NCBI RefSeq assembly: GCF_047470865.1
Contig: NZ_JAZDRH010000004.1
Coordinates: forward strand, 62,001-126,000
Direction: 5' to 3'
DNA from: JAZDRH01 sp047470865
Lineage (GTDB): Bacteria; Pseudomonadota; Gammaproteobacteria; Pseudomonadales; Pseudomonadaceae
Length of the DNA stretch: 64,000 nt
Part shown: one piece after another, positions 1-8,876 of the stretch
Position numbering within the stretch: position 1 is the first letter of the stretch
Layout of the letters: each line of letters begins with the position of its first letter
Position numbers and translations under genes: made by a program
Notes under the pieces: model-generated
Told to the model about the DNA's origin: nothing
Seen by the model: only the letters and a program-made list of their open reading frames with translations
The model's database searches: none

Positions 1-213
1 CAATCTGCCACCACGCATGAAGTACTTGCCAAATGTGGTGAGCCAACTGAGCGTACCTTTTTAGGAATGAAAACCATAGTCAACGAATGGGGGCATGAGT
101 TAGAAGTGCGCCAAGAAGAATGGATTTATGGCCCTAAAAACGGCATGTATCATTTTCTGAAATTTGAAGATGGTGTTTTTATAAAAGTAACTAGCCAACG
201 GATGCAGAACTAA
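1..213 (+). CDS. DUF2845-like protein, C-terminal part
   Basis: An open frame enters from the left edge and ends at a TAA at 211-213, giving the last 70 residues of a protein. Visible pattern: a KCGEP motif near the start of the fragment, then a Trp-Ile-Tyr-Gly strand and a final LKFEDGVF segment. This resembles small exported DUF2845 proteins of pseudomonads, whose molecular role is unknown to me. The start, and any signal peptide, lie outside the window. The next gene starts 2 bases after this stop, so the two are probably co-transcribed. The family call is from memory of the motif pattern and is moderate. Confidence 0.6.
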   Translation, partial: QSATTHEVLAKCGEPTERTFLGMKTIVNEWGHELEVRQEEWIYGPKNGMYHFLKFEDGVFIKVTSQRMQN

Positions 214-215
214 GT

Positions 216-986
216 ATGCCTCACATTAACTTATGCGCTGTAAACAATGCGCAAAGTCAAGCCATGCAAAACTTAACCGGCTATGTGCGTATTGAACAGT
301 TTTCTTCAATAGCTGAGATTATTCAAACTTATCAACAACTTAAGGCACAACATCCAACTCAAGCTGTTTTACTGATTCTAGATGATCAAAACCAATGCGA
401 CTACACCAGTTGGCATTGCATAGAATGCCTTGAACTCGCGGAGTCTGAGGCTGAAGTAGATTATGCTGATCCTAACTACCCGCTCCATCTGCTACCTGCT
501 ATTCGCCACTTACTGCAACAAACAGATATTGCTTCGCAATGGGCAAGTATGGCTGAAAAAACTGAGCACTATAGCGCAGCTGACTGGAAAAGCTTCCTAG
601 CAGTTAATCATAACCCGTTACCTACGCTAAAAAAGTCCTTACTGGTACGCATGGCAGACTTGCCTAATACCGCAGAAAAACTTGCTATCACGCCTAATGG
701 CTATTTTACCTGTGATTTTAATCCCTTTGAAAATTACGCCATTATTGAGTCTTTAACTACAGAATTTGGCTACGAATTTTTAGGCTTAGGTGCCGCTTTA
801 CTTGGTTTTATTAAGACAGAGCGCTTTAGTAATGATAAAGCCAAAGAGGTGATTCAGCGGTTAAAACAGATCTATCCTCTACCAGAAGATATTGCCGCAC
901 AGATGCAGGAATTAATTATTCAGCAAGACTATTTGTTCTTGTTTTATACCGAATCACCTGAAGATTATTTATATTTTTATAGCTAG
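216..986 (+). CDS. hypothetical protein, 256 aa
   Basis: I do not recognise this protein. It is acidic and soluble-looking, with no signal peptide and no membrane segment. The N-terminal ~60 residues alternate strand and helix (a hydrophobic AVLLILDD strand at about residues 50-57) and hold a CIEC motif at about 68-71. The C-terminal half is rich in aromatic residues and ends in several Tyr/Phe. The ATG at 216 lies 2 bases after the preceding stop with no clear Shine-Dalgarno sequence, so translational coupling to the DUF2845-like gene is likely. A strong bidirectional terminator follows immediately. Confidence 0.75.
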   Translation: MPHINLCAVNNAQSQAMQNLTGYVRIEQFSSIAEIIQTYQQLKAQHPTQAVLLILDDQNQCDYTSWHCIECLELAESEAEVDYADPNYPLHLLPAIRHLLQQTDIASQWASMAEKTEHYSAADWKSFLAVNHNPLPTLKKSLLVRMADLPNTAEKLAITPNGYFTCDFNPFENYAIIESLTTEFGYEFLGLGAALLGFIKTERFSNDKAKEVIQRLKQIYPLPEDIAAQMQELIIQQDYLFLFYTESPEDYLYFYS

Positions 987-1022
987 AAAAAACGCCTTTA
1001 GCAGTTTCCTAAAGGCGTTTTT
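987..1022. terminator. bidirectional intrinsic terminator
   Basis: A 14-bp stem (AAAAACGCCTTTAG with its complement at 1009-1022) and a 7-base loop, A-rich on the left and T-rich on the right. It separates the convergent hypothetical gene (+) and the FadL-like gene (-) and can serve both. Confidence 0.85.
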
Positions 1023-1025
1023 GAT

Positions 1026-2306
1026 TTAGAAACGATAAACCATTTGCCCCACTAAACCATGCGCACTATTACGATAAGTGGCTGAAAAAGGAGCTTTAAG
1101 TGGTTGACCTTCGGTTTGGCTAACTGAAGTTTTAGACTCACGAATGTAGGCATACGCGATATCAAAAGTCATATTAGGTTGCGGCGTCCAACCAGCACCT
1201 AAAGCTAGAATTTTTCGATTACCCACTGGAACGCGTACTGTACGATGCTCATTGGTAGTAGGCGACGCATCTAATGCAAAACCTGCACGCAGTACTAAAT
1301 CGGGACGAGCTTGATAAGAAGCACCAATAGAGTAAGCCCAGGTATTGTGCCATTTAAAGCTCTCACCCATATTTCTGAACTGCTCAGGCGTAGTCGCTGG
1401 CATACCTTTGTTTTTCGCCACAATGCTTTCTAGGCGGCTCCAACGGGTATAAGTGGCTCCTGCATGAATGGTCCATTGATCATTGAGCTGATGTGTAATC
1501 GAGGTATCAATAGACTCTGGCGTAGTTAAATCCAGCTTAGCACTGTATTTACCATTTAAATTACCCAAGACTGGAACTGCTGGAGCACCAGCGACGCTAG
1601 TATGCCCAGTGATTTCATAGTCCACTTTGGAATGGTACGTAATACCCCAAGCCGTGCGCTCATTAAAGTCAACCAAGATGCCTAAATTAAAGCCATAGGC
1701 TGTATCATCACCTTTAATATTGACTTTAGTGTCTGCTTGCCCTGGCATCACACTTGTGTTTACTGTGCTCGTGAGTTTGCCATCAAGACGATTAATTGTT
1801 GGGCCAAAACCTACGGCAATATGATCGTTAAATTTATAACTTACCGTTGGTTGAATAGTCATTACCGCCACCTTGCTATACAAGCCATGATCGCTACCTT
1901 GGAAGGCCTTTTCATAATCACTAATTAAGGCAAAGGGAACATACATGCCAACCCCAACCGCCCAGTGTTCATTTACAGGTGTGGCGTAATAGGCAAATGG
2001 CACTGTGGCAAAAGGCACCATATCACCTTTGTGAGTGCCTTTTTTACTAGTACTTACATTACTAATATCAACTTTCGCCTTGACTGCAGCGGCGCCTAAA
2101 ATCACTTCTGATTGTTGTAGACGCGAAAGCCCAGCTGGATTGCCATAAATCGTACTGGCATCTAATGCAGATGACGCTCGACCAGCATAAGCAGTACCTG
2201 CACCACTGGCACTTTGTTCGTTAATAGCAAGACCATTAGCATAGATAAAAGGGGAAGATAAAGCTAAACACACAGCCACGGCTGTTTTATTTAAAGTAAA
2301 CTGCAC
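1026..2306 (-). CDS. FadL/OmpP1-family outer membrane transporter
   Basis: Predicted outer-membrane beta-barrel for long-chain fatty acids or other hydrophobic compounds. After the signal peptide comes LAINEQSASG and a YGNPAGLS segment, the N-terminal hatch signature of FadL proteins. The rest is alternating amphipathic strands ending in an aromatic residue (VYRF), as outer-membrane barrels do. I chose the GTG at 2306: it has a GGAG 8 bases upstream and gives a clean signal peptide ending at IYA/N-G, 426 residues in all. An in-frame ATG at 2414 adds 36 residues before the signal peptide and has no ribosome binding site. The substrate cannot be told from sequence, and several FadL paralogues are usual in pseudomonads. 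Confidence 0.88.
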   Translation of the reverse strand: MQFTLNKTAVAVCLALSSPFIYANGLAINEQSASGAGTAYAGRASSALDASTIYGNPAGLSRLQQSEVILGAAAVKAKVDISNVSTSKKGTHKGDMVPFATVPFAYYATPVNEHWAVGVGMYVPFALISDYEKAFQGSDHGLYSKVAVMTIQPTVSYKFNDHIAVGFGPTINRLDGKLTSTVNTSVMPGQADTKVNIKGDDTAYGFNLGILVDFNERTAWGITYHSKVDYEITGHTSVAGAPAVPVLGNLNGKYSAKLDLTTPESIDTSITHQLNDQWTIHAGATYTRWSRLESIVAKNKGMPATTPEQFRNMGESFKWHNTWAYSIGASYQARPDLVLRAGFALDASPTTNEHRTVRVPVGNRKILALGAGWTPQPNMTFDIAYAYIRESKTSVSQTEGQPLKAPFSATYRNSAHGLVGQMVYRF

Positions 2307-2505
2307 TGTATTGCTCCGGCTAACAAGCACGCTTGTTATTTGATTAAATTGTATGTCGTGCACAAGCACTGGCACAGAAAAAACAAGTTTACCGTTTGAA
2401 AATAGACTTTTCATGATTTATCGAAAAATAAACGACTAAAATCGTAGTTAAAGTCACTTTTAAATCCAAAATAAACCTAATCTACACCTAGAGTAGCCTA
2501 AGAAT

Positions 2506-3150
2506 ATGTCGTACTTACCTGAGTTTTTAGCTGTAGCTCTCATTCACTTGTTAGCCGTGATTTCACCAGGCCCTGATTTTGCGGTGATCATCCGCCAAAG
2601 TTTGCGTTACGGTAGAAGCATTGCTATTGCCACAGCAATAGGCATAGGGCTTGGTTTAAGTGTGCATATTATTTATTCATTGCTGGGTGTAAGTGCGCTC
2701 TTACATACACTACCTTGGCTATTAACTGTGGCTAAAGTAGTGGGTGGGCTTTATTTACTCTACTTGGGTGTACTTTTTATCAAAAGCCAACCCAAGCAAG
2801 CATTGTCCTTAACCCAAAACCAACAAGAGCCCGCGACTAATGGCTATAAAGCCTTTGGCTTAGGTTTTCTAACTAACGCGACCAACCCTAAAGCCACCTT
2901 ATTTTTCTTATCCTTATTTACGACCATTATTAATCCGCATACACCATTACTGATTCAGGCGGCTTATGGTTTGTGGATGGTAATCATTACCGCACTTTGG
3001 TTTAGCTTGGTTAGCATTATTTTTACCCACAGCAAGATACGCCAGAAATTCTTAGCCATTGCCCATTGGATTGAACGTGTCACTGGCGCTATTTTATTAA
3101 TTTTAGCCAGTTTGCTAATTATCAGCGTTTTTATTCCAGAATCACTTTAA
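2506..3150 (+). CDS. LysE/RhtB-family amino acid exporter
   Basis: A 214-residue inner-membrane protein with about six hydrophobic segments. The family hallmark ISPGPDFAVIIRQS is at about residues 19-32, and a second signature, NATNPKATLFFLSLF, lies near the middle. The family exports amino acids such as lysine, threonine, homoserine or leucine by proton exchange; which one cannot be decided here. The 3' end overlaps the end of the convergent sfsA by 20 bases. Confidence 0.9.
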   Translation: MSYLPEFLAVALIHLLAVISPGPDFAVIIRQSLRYGRSIAIATAIGIGLGLSVHIIYSLLGVSALLHTLPWLLTVAKVVGGLYLLYLGVLFIKSQPKQALSLTQNQQEPATNGYKAFGLGFLTNATNPKATLFFLSLFTTIINPHTPLLIQAAYGLWMVIITALWFSLVSIIFTHSKIRQKFLAIAHWIERVTGAILLILASLLIISVFIPESL

Positions 3151-3844
3151 GTGGATGACTTAATGCAATACGCCCGTTATGAGGATCTATATCAGCCGCA
3201 TAGGCTAGTATCTGCACGCCTGCTTTAGCGGCTTCAGTTAATGCTTGAGCATAGAGTTGGTCAATTTCTTGAGCAACCCGCACGCTATCTATACCCGATA
3301 AATTAACGCAATAAATTAAAACCGCAGGCTCGCCGGCTTGTGCCAACGCCATTAACTCCCGTAAATGACGAGCACCTCGGCTAGTAACAGCATCGGGAAA
3401 AGCCGCTGTTGTGCTGTCCGCAAAGCCTAAAGTAACGCTTTTCACTTCGACATAGACAGCCTGTTGAGCAAAACTTAAGCGAAAATCAGCACGGCTATTT
3501 TCATCACCGTATTTAACTTCGCGTTTAAGCTGGTCAAAGCCTTGTAGCTCAGTAATTACGCCATTGCGTAAGGCTTCTTCCACAAGGGCATTGGCACGCC
3601 CTGTATTCACACAGGCTAAGCGTCCATGAGCCGTCTCTACTAATTCCCATGTACCTTTGAGCTTACGTTTTGGGTCATCATTGCGGCTAAACCATACTCG
3701 CGCATTGGCAGGCATACAGTTGAGCATAGAACCTGTATTAGGGCAGTGAATGGTTAGCTCACTGCCATCAGCACAGATCACATCAGCAAAAAAACGCTTA
3801 TAACGCTTAACCAAACGTCCTTCTTCTAAAGGTGGCAGCTGCAT
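3131..3844 (-). CDS. sfsA: SfsA family DNA/RNA-binding nuclease-like protein
   Basis: Full-length SfsA (237 residues; the family is about 230-240). It opens with an OB-fold-like region (LVKRYKRFFADV, then CPNTGSM at about residues 34-40). The PD-(D/E)xK-like core follows: RADFRL, then VEVKSVTLG around residues 131-139, and an FPDAVTSRGARHL segment. E. coli SfsA was found as a sugar fermentation stimulation protein and is now regarded as a nucleic-acid-binding nuclease; the physiological role is unclear. It starts 1 base after the aminotransferase stop and is surely co-transcribed with it, an arrangement also familiar in other pseudomonads. Confidence 0.93.
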   Translation of the reverse strand: MQLPPLEEGRLVKRYKRFFADVICADGSELTIHCPNTGSMLNCMPANARVWFSRNDDPKRKLKGTWELVETAHGRLACVNTGRANALVEEALRNGVITELQGFDQLKREVKYGDENSRADFRLSFAQQAVYVEVKSVTLGFADSTTAAFPDAVTSRGARHLRELMALAQAGEPAVLIYCVNLSGIDSVRVAQEIDQLYAQALTEAAKAGVQILAYAADIDPHNGRIALSHPLKVILE

Positions 3845-3845
3845 A

Positions 3846-5021
3846 TTAGCGTGCCCGCCATTTTTTTAGACCACGTTCAATACGCTCTACCGCTTGCTGT
3901 AAGCGCTCAAGGCTTTGCGCATAGGCAAAACGCACATGTGTACTTTGCTGATAACGCCCAAAATCAATACCCGGCGTAAATGCCACTTGCTCTTCTTCTA
4001 AAAAGAAATGACAAAATGCATAAGAGTCATCCGTAAAAGCAGATACATCAGCGTACAGATAAAACGCACCTTCTGGCTCCACTGCGATATTAAAACCCAG
4101 CTCACGCAAAGCGGGAAGTAGGTAATCCCGACGCTGCTGAAACTCTGCGCGGCGCTGTTCAAAAATGGCAATAGTTTCAGCGTCAAAACAAGCTAACGCA
4201 GCATATTGTGCAATAGTAGAAGCACTGATATAGATATTCTGGGCGATTTTATCTATGTCATTAATCGCATGCTCAGGCGCTACTAACCAGCCTAAACGCC
4301 AACCTGTCATGCCAAAGTATTTTGAAAAACTATTTAATACATAAGCCTCTTGATCCACCTCTAATACGCTAGGTGCATCTAGCCCGTAAGTTAAACCATG
4401 GTAAATTTCGTCAACAACTAAATGGCCGCCTTTGCTTTTAATCGTTGTTGATAAGGCCTGCAGTTCTTCTCTGGTTAATACAGTACCCGTTGGATTCGCT
4501 GGTGAAGCCACTAAAGCGCCCACGCTCTGTTCATCCCAAAACGTATTTATTAGTTCTGGAGTAAGTTGATATTTAACTTCTGGCCCTACAGGGACTAATT
4601 GCGCACAACCTTCAATTAGGCGCAAAAAGTGACGATTACAAGGGTAGCCAGGATCGGCTAACAACCAGTGCTTGCCTGCCTCAACCAGCAAAGAACTCGC
4701 CATTAACAAGGCACCCGAGCCGCCTGGTGTAATCACAATACGCTCAGGGCTTACGTCAACAGCATAACGCTGCTTATAGAATTGGCTGATTTTTTCGCGC
4801 AAAGGCAAAATGCCTCGTGCCGCCGTATAGCGTGTCAAACCATTTGCCAAGGCGTCTTGGCCTGCTTTGACAATAGGCTCTGCCGTGGCAAAGTCAGGTT
4901 CGCCAATCTCTAAGTGGATAACATCTAACCCTTGAGCCTCTAACTCTTTGGCGCGCTGCAACAGCGCCATAACATGAAATGGCTCTATAGCTTGGCTACG
5001 AGCACTAAATGAATAACTCAT
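3846..5021 (-). CDS. class I/II PLP-dependent aminotransferase
   Basis: A 391-residue fold-type I aminotransferase. The predicted PLP lysine is K234 in NSFSKYFGMTGWRLGW. The aspartate that contacts the pyridine ring lies in VVDEIYHGLTYG (about 202-213), with a substrate-binding SPANPTG at 173-179. The N-terminal HLEIGEPDF is typical of the aspartate/alanine aminotransferase subgroup. The substrate is uncertain: neighbours of sfsA in Pseudomonas are generally annotated only as pyridoxal-phosphate aminotransferases. It leads a two-gene operon with sfsA. Confidence 0.92.
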   Translation of the reverse strand: MSYSFSARSQAIEPFHVMALLQRAKELEAQGLDVIHLEIGEPDFATAEPIVKAGQDALANGLTRYTAARGILPLREKISQFYKQRYAVDVSPERIVITPGGSGALLMASSLLVEAGKHWLLADPGYPCNRHFLRLIEGCAQLVPVGPEVKYQLTPELINTFWDEQSVGALVASPANPTGTVLTREELQALSTTIKSKGGHLVVDEIYHGLTYGLDAPSVLEVDQEAYVLNSFSKYFGMTGWRLGWLVAPEHAINDIDKIAQNIYISASTIAQYAALACFDAETIAIFEQRRAEFQQRRDYLLPALRELGFNIAVEPEGAFYLYADVSAFTDDSYAFCHFFLEEEQVAFTPGIDFGRYQQSTHVRFAYAQSLERLQQAVERIERGLKKWRAR

Positions 5022-5111
5022 AATAAATAGAAACTAAGCAATAAATAATTCCTCAGTTATACCTTTTTATGCTGACAAAGCCTAATCTTTGGTGAAAGCA
5101 TAAGAAAAATC

Positions 5112-5138
5112 AAAAAAAAGCGCGAGTTACCGCTAACT
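5112..5138 (-). terminator. possible weak terminator after the btuF-like gene
   Basis: Read on the minus strand, a 5-bp stem (AGTTA/TAACT) with a 4-base loop is followed a few bases later by eight T. The T tract is convincing and the stem is short. Confidence 0.35.
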
Positions 5139-5143
5139 ATTGC

Positions 5144-5971
5144 TTAGTTTGCAGTAGCTTTCGAGCTTGGTATAACCTGCATTGGCTTTAACTGTTCACA
5201 TAGCATTTGCATAGCATCAAGCATTTGATAGCTTGGGCGTTCCACACCATGGTCTAGTACGCTAATCACTTGCTGCTGACGCACTGCATTAATAGTTGTC
5301 CAAGGCTTCCACGTCTCCACTAAGGCCTCTGTGCTAGTGAGAATAACATCGGGATTACGCAACATAACTGCTTCACGGTCAACCTGTGGTGCAGCCATAG
5401 CTATATCAGAAAAAATATTTTGCGCACCGCAGACCTGCAAAATTTCACTGATAATTTGCTGTCCACCCAAAGTAAACATGGGCTTGTCCCAAATCTGGTA
5501 AAACACACGAATAGGCACTTCACGCTGATACGTTTGGCGCATTTGCGCAATACGCTGCTGTGCTTGAGCTGTCAACTCGGCACCTTGTTGGCTGTAACCC
5601 AATTCATCGCCCAAGCGTTGAAACAGTAAAGTATAGCTTGCTAAATCATTAGTACTAGCATCAAATACTCTTATCCCTAGCTGCTCAATCGCTTGTTTTT
5701 GACTGTTTTGAATACTGCCTGGCCAATATAAAACCAGATCTGGCTTAAGTGTTAGCAACAGCTCTAAATTAAGCTGTCCATGACTACCAATAGAAGGTAT
5801 ATGCGCGGCCGCTGCAGGCCGTTTGCCACCCTCTAAGATACCCACTAGCGAGGATTCTGCACCTAAGTCAAACATAACCTCTGTTAATGAAGGTGCAAGA
5901 CTAACTACACGCTCTGCTTTAGCCCAGGCCAACGAGCTAAAGCTAAGCAATAAACACAATAAAATACGCAT
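5144..5971 (-). CDS. btuF: BtuF-like periplasmic cobalamin-binding protein
   Basis: An exported 275-residue substrate-binding protein: a cleavable signal peptide (MRILLCLLLSFSSLAWA) precedes RVVSLAPSLTEVMFDLGA, the start of the helical-backbone (TroA/BtuF) binding-protein fold. GSHGQLNLELLLTLKPDLV is the typical second motif. The family captures vitamin B12 or a related chelate for an ABC importer. No permease or ATPase gene is next to it; instead it is the third gene of a ribA / membrane protein / btuF operon, an order I recall from P. aeruginosa. Its ATG overlaps the stop of the upstream gene (TAATG). A siderophore-type ligand is an alternative. Confidence 0.82.
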   Translation of the reverse strand: MRILLCLLLSFSSLAWAKAERVVSLAPSLTEVMFDLGAESSLVGILEGGKRPAAAAHIPSIGSHGQLNLELLLTLKPDLVLYWPGSIQNSQKQAIEQLGIRVFDASTNDLASYTLLFQRLGDELGYSQQGAELTAQAQQRIAQMRQTYQREVPIRVFYQIWDKPMFTLGGQQIISEILQVCGAQNIFSDIAMAAPQVDREAVMLRNPDVILTSTEALVETWKPWTTINAVRQQQVISVLDHGVERPSYQMLDAMQMLCEQLKPMQVIPSSKATAN

Positions 5972-6381
5972 TATTTAAGCTGTAGTGGGATACGGTACAG
6001 CATTAACTGCAGCAAACTACCCAATAAAAGGAGTAACACTGCCACACCTTCTAAGCCAAATATATAGCCTAGCGTACCAATCCATGCAGGAAAACCTGCC
6101 ACAATAAATGCGCGGCGACGGGCTTGGTGCAGGTCATCCCATTGCTCATCTAATACTGTTGAGTCATTTTTACCCATAGCAATGACGCAATGCTTAAACC
6201 GGTGAAAGCCTTTTAAGTTGGCAAATAAGCTGAGCAAGCCCAAAATAAAAATACTTAATACAAACCAATACGGCATCTCAAAGGACTCACCTAATAAGAG
6301 TACAGCAGTAACAGGTACAGCGTACAACAATAGGAAGCCCCACCATTGGGCTAGAAAAGTAAATTTAAGTGATGCTGGCAT
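5971..6381 (-). CDS. small inner-membrane protein, unknown function
   Basis: 136 residues with about four hydrophobic segments (roughly residues 9-29, 36-55, 93-110 and 112-130). There is an Arg/Lys-rich cytoplasmic loop (DDLHQARRRAFIV) before the third. I recognise no catalytic motif. It is locked between ribA and the btuF-like gene with TAATG overlaps at both ends. A conserved uncharacterised protein sits in the same place in other pseudomonads, so a link to flavin or cobalamin handling is possible but unproven. Confidence 0.75.
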   Translation of the reverse strand: MPASLKFTFLAQWWGFLLLYAVPVTAVLLLGESFEMPYWFVLSIFILGLLSLFANLKGFHRFKHCVIAMGKNDSTVLDEQWDDLHQARRRAFIVAGFPAWIGTLGYIFGLEGVAVLLLLLGSLLQLMLYRIPLQLK

Positions 6382-6995
6382 TAGTCATGATGCTCATCTT
6401 GATGCGACTTACCCAACATATGACCTAACTTGTTTGCTTTAGTCGCTAAATAAAACTCATTATATGGGTTTAACCCCACTTGTAATGGAACGCGCGTGGC
6501 CACACGCACACCAAAGCCTTCTACCGCTTTTACTTTACGAGGGTTGTTGGTCATTAACTGCAAAGAATGCACACCTAAGTGCTCTAGCATCGGCTGGCAA
6601 ATAGAATAATCTCGCATATCCGCAGCAAAGCCTAAACGCTCATTCGCTTCAACAGTGTCTGCGCCTTGGTCTTGCAAATTATAGGCGCGAATTTTATTCA
6701 ATAAGCCTATGCCACGCCCCTCTTGGCGCAGGTAAAGCAACACTCCGCGTCCTGCTTTTGCAATTTCTTCTAAAGCCGCATGTAATTGCGCGCCACAATC
6801 ACAACGCTGGCTAAATAAAGCATCACCTGTTAAACATTCTGAGTGTAAACGTCCAAGTACAGGCTGACCATCTGCAATATCACCTAGCGTGAGTGCAACA
6901 TGTTCCTTTCCTGTTTCTTGGTCTAAAAAACCATGCATAGTGAAAACTGCAAATGGCATTGGCAGCTTAGATGAGGCTACAAAAACTACAGACAC
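6381..6995 (-). CDS. ribA: GTP cyclohydrolase II
   Basis: Catalyses the first committed step of riboflavin synthesis, opening GTP to a diaminopyrimidine with release of formate and pyrophosphate. The zinc cysteines are visible as C54, C65 and C67 in SECLTGDALFSQRCDCG, followed by the GTP-binding LRQEGRGIGL loop. Length (204) fits the single-domain enzyme, with no RibB domain attached. Start is GTG at 6995, supported by AAGGAG 7 bases upstream. First gene of a three-gene operon. I see no FMN riboswitch in the 117 bases upstream. Confidence 0.96.
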   Translation of the reverse strand: MSVVFVASSKLPMPFAVFTMHGFLDQETGKEHVALTLGDIADGQPVLGRLHSECLTGDALFSQRCDCGAQLHAALEEIAKAGRGVLLYLRQEGRGIGLLNKIRAYNLQDQGADTVEANERLGFAADMRDYSICQPMLEHLGVHSLQLMTNNPRKVKAVEGFGVRVATRVPLQVGLNPYNEFYLATKANKLGHMLGKSHQDEHHD

Positions 6996-7112
6996 CGGAG
7001 TACTCCTTGGAATTACGCAAAGCCCAGACTTTGCACCAATAACCTGATAATTAAACAGAAAGGAAGACTACGCTAGTTAGTCTGTTTTCCCAAATAGTTA
7101 TTTTATAACAAC

Positions 7113-8477
7113 TTATTCAAACAACGCATCTAAGGCTTGCTCTAAACGGGTAACAGCTAGCACTTCAATACCCGTAATTTTTTCTCGGGGCGCATTTCCT
7201 TTAGGCACTATAGCGCGTTTAAAACCATGCTTGGCGGCTTCTTTTAAGCGCTCTTGACCACTAGGTACTGGGCGAATTTCACCTGACAAACCCACTTCAC
7301 CAAAAACTAATAAGTCATGCGCTAACGGTTTATTACGCAAACTAGAAATAATAGCCGCAACTAACGCAAGATCAGAGGCGGTTTCTAACACTTTAACGCC
7401 GCCAACTACGTTTAAATACACATCTTGGTCGTAAGTCGGAATACCACCATGACGATGCAGTACTGCCAACAACATAGAAAGCCTATTTTGATCCAAGCCC
7501 AAGGTAACTCGACGAGGATTGCCCAAGTGGCTTTCATCTACCAAAGACTGCACTTCAACCAGCATAGGCCGTGAACCTTCCCATGTTGCCATAACGACAC
7601 TGCCAGAAACGGCCTCTTGAGCACGACTTAAAAAAATGGCTGAAGGGTTAGCCACTTCTTTTAAACCACGATCCGTCATACCAAAAACGCCTAACTCATT
7701 AACAGCACCAAAGCGATTTTTCACTGCCCGCAACATACGCAAGCGCCCGTCAGATTCCCCCTCAAAGTATAAGACCGTATCAACCATATGCTCTAACACG
7801 CGAGGTCCCGCTAAGGAGCCTTCTTTTGTCACATGGCCCACTAAAAAAATAGCAGTACCGGACTGTTTTGCAAAACGCACTAAATGAGCCGCACTTTCAC
7901 GCACCTGAGATACACCGCCAGGAGCTGATTGCAAACTTTCACTAAAAATGGTTTGAATTGAGTCAACCACCATCACCCGCGGCTTTTCCATACGCGCGAC
8001 ATTAATGATGCTTTCAATACAGGTTTCAGTCATCACTTTCAGCTGATCTAAAGGCAGATCAAGACGGCGCGCACGCATTGCAACTTGCTGTTGTGATTCC
8101 TCACCTGTCACATATAAGGCTGGGAGTTTTTGTGCAATATTACATAGCGTTTGCAATAAAATAGTTGACTTACCTATCCCAGGATCGCCCCCAATCAGCA
8201 CCACTGAACCATCGACTAGACCACCACCTAGCACACGGTCTAATTCACTCGAGCTTGTTGAAAAACGCGGTATTTCTTCAATACTGACTTCAGCCAAGGT
8301 CTTAATTTGCGCCTGCTGCCCTGCCCAACCACCACGGCCGCTACCGCCACTTGTGCTACTTTCTAAGACAGTTTCAATCAAGGTATTCCACTGGCCACAT
8401 TCACCACACTGCCCTGCCCATTTCGAGAAAGTAGCGCCGCACTCGGTGCAGCCATAGATGCGCTTTGCCTTTGCCAT
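7113..8477 (-). CDS. radA: DNA repair protein RadA (Sms)
   Basis: RecA-like ATPase that promotes branch migration of recombination intermediates. N-terminal zinc finger C10-x2-C13 / C24-x2-C27, Walker A GGDPGIGKST at 96-105, the RadA-specific KNRFG motif in the middle, and a C-terminal Lon-protease-like domain (LLVFGEVGLSGEIRPV). I placed the start at ATG 8477 (454 residues) because MAKAKRIYGC is the conserved N-terminus and a GGCGG-type site precedes it; a TTG five codons upstream is less likely. It is divergent from the small ORF at 8636. Confidence 0.96.
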   Translation of the reverse strand: MAKAKRIYGCTECGATFSKWAGQCGECGQWNTLIETVLESSTSGGSGRGGWAGQQAQIKTLAEVSIEEIPRFSTSSSELDRVLGGGLVDGSVVLIGGDPGIGKSTILLQTLCNIAQKLPALYVTGEESQQQVAMRARRLDLPLDQLKVMTETCIESIINVARMEKPRVMVVDSIQTIFSESLQSAPGGVSQVRESAAHLVRFAKQSGTAIFLVGHVTKEGSLAGPRVLEHMVDTVLYFEGESDGRLRMLRAVKNRFGAVNELGVFGMTDRGLKEVANPSAIFLSRAQEAVSGSVVMATWEGSRPMLVEVQSLVDESHLGNPRRVTLGLDQNRLSMLLAVLHRHGGIPTYDQDVYLNVVGGVKVLETASDLALVAAIISSLRNKPLAHDLLVFGEVGLSGEIRPVPSGQERLKEAAKHGFKRAIVPKGNAPREKITGIEVLAVTRLEQALDALFE

Positions 8478-8591
8478 AAAAAGTACCGCCAAAAATTTAC
8501 TGGTTATCCTACCAGTTTTTTCAGGATTTTTAATAGACAGGCTATTGAAAAAGTTAATAAGGTCAATTTATTTCTTGCATTAAACGCAAAT

Positions 8592-8604
8592 GATAATTAT
8601 TATC
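8592..8604. promoter_or_regulatory. predicted Fur box
   Basis: GATAATTATTATC matches all positions of the GATAAT-N-ATTATC core of the Fur operator, and the preceding hexamer GCAAAT is a partial third repeat. It lies 31 bases before the ATG of the 78-residue ORF and 115 bases upstream of the divergent radA start. Iron-dependent repression of the small ORF is the simplest reading. Confidence 0.75.
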
Positions 8605-8635
8605 AATAACTCCAAACCACCAAGAGGATCCTTCT

Positions 8636-8872
8636 ATGACCTTTATGATTGATGCTTGGCTGGATAGACCTGAACCCTACTTGCGCATTATTAATCGTGA
8701 AAGCGGTGTAGTGTGCGCACAATTGCAAGGCGAGGCTCTTCGCTTATTGCAAGATCAGGGTGACTTAGACTTACAGGAACTTGCCAGCGCTGAACCTAAA
8801 ACCCTGAAAGAGCAAGTCCGTACCTTATTCTTATACTGTAATAGTCAAAACTTATTACTTTCATCCAATTAA
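8636..8872 (+). CDS. small iron-responsive hypothetical protein, 78 aa
   Basis: A short acidic protein without signal peptide, membrane segment or metal-binding motif. It begins with MIDAWLDRPEPYLRI and contains a predicted helix at LQGEALRLLQDQ and another near the C-terminus with a single Cys (LFLYCNSQ). A GAGG 8 bases before the ATG supports the start; a second ATG three codons later is possible. A bidirectional terminator follows, so it is monocistronic. It sits between a Fur box and fklB. From memory, a small iron-starvation-induced gene (PA4570) lies near fklB in P. aeruginosa; orthology is plausible but unchecked. Function unknown. Confidence 0.8.
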   Translation: MTFMIDAWLDRPEPYLRIINRESGVVCAQLQGEALRLLQDQGDLDLQELASAEPKTLKEQVRTLFLYCNSQNLLLSSN

Positions 8873-8876
8873 AAAA

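Noticed and set aside
2307..2414. N-terminal 36-residue extension of the FadL-like protein
   Set aside because: No ribosome binding site at the ATG 2414, and it would bury the signal peptide.
7065..7083. AGACTA/TAGTCT hairpin between radA and ribA as a radA terminator
   Set aside because: The 6-bp AT-rich stem has no proper T tract after it on the minus strand.
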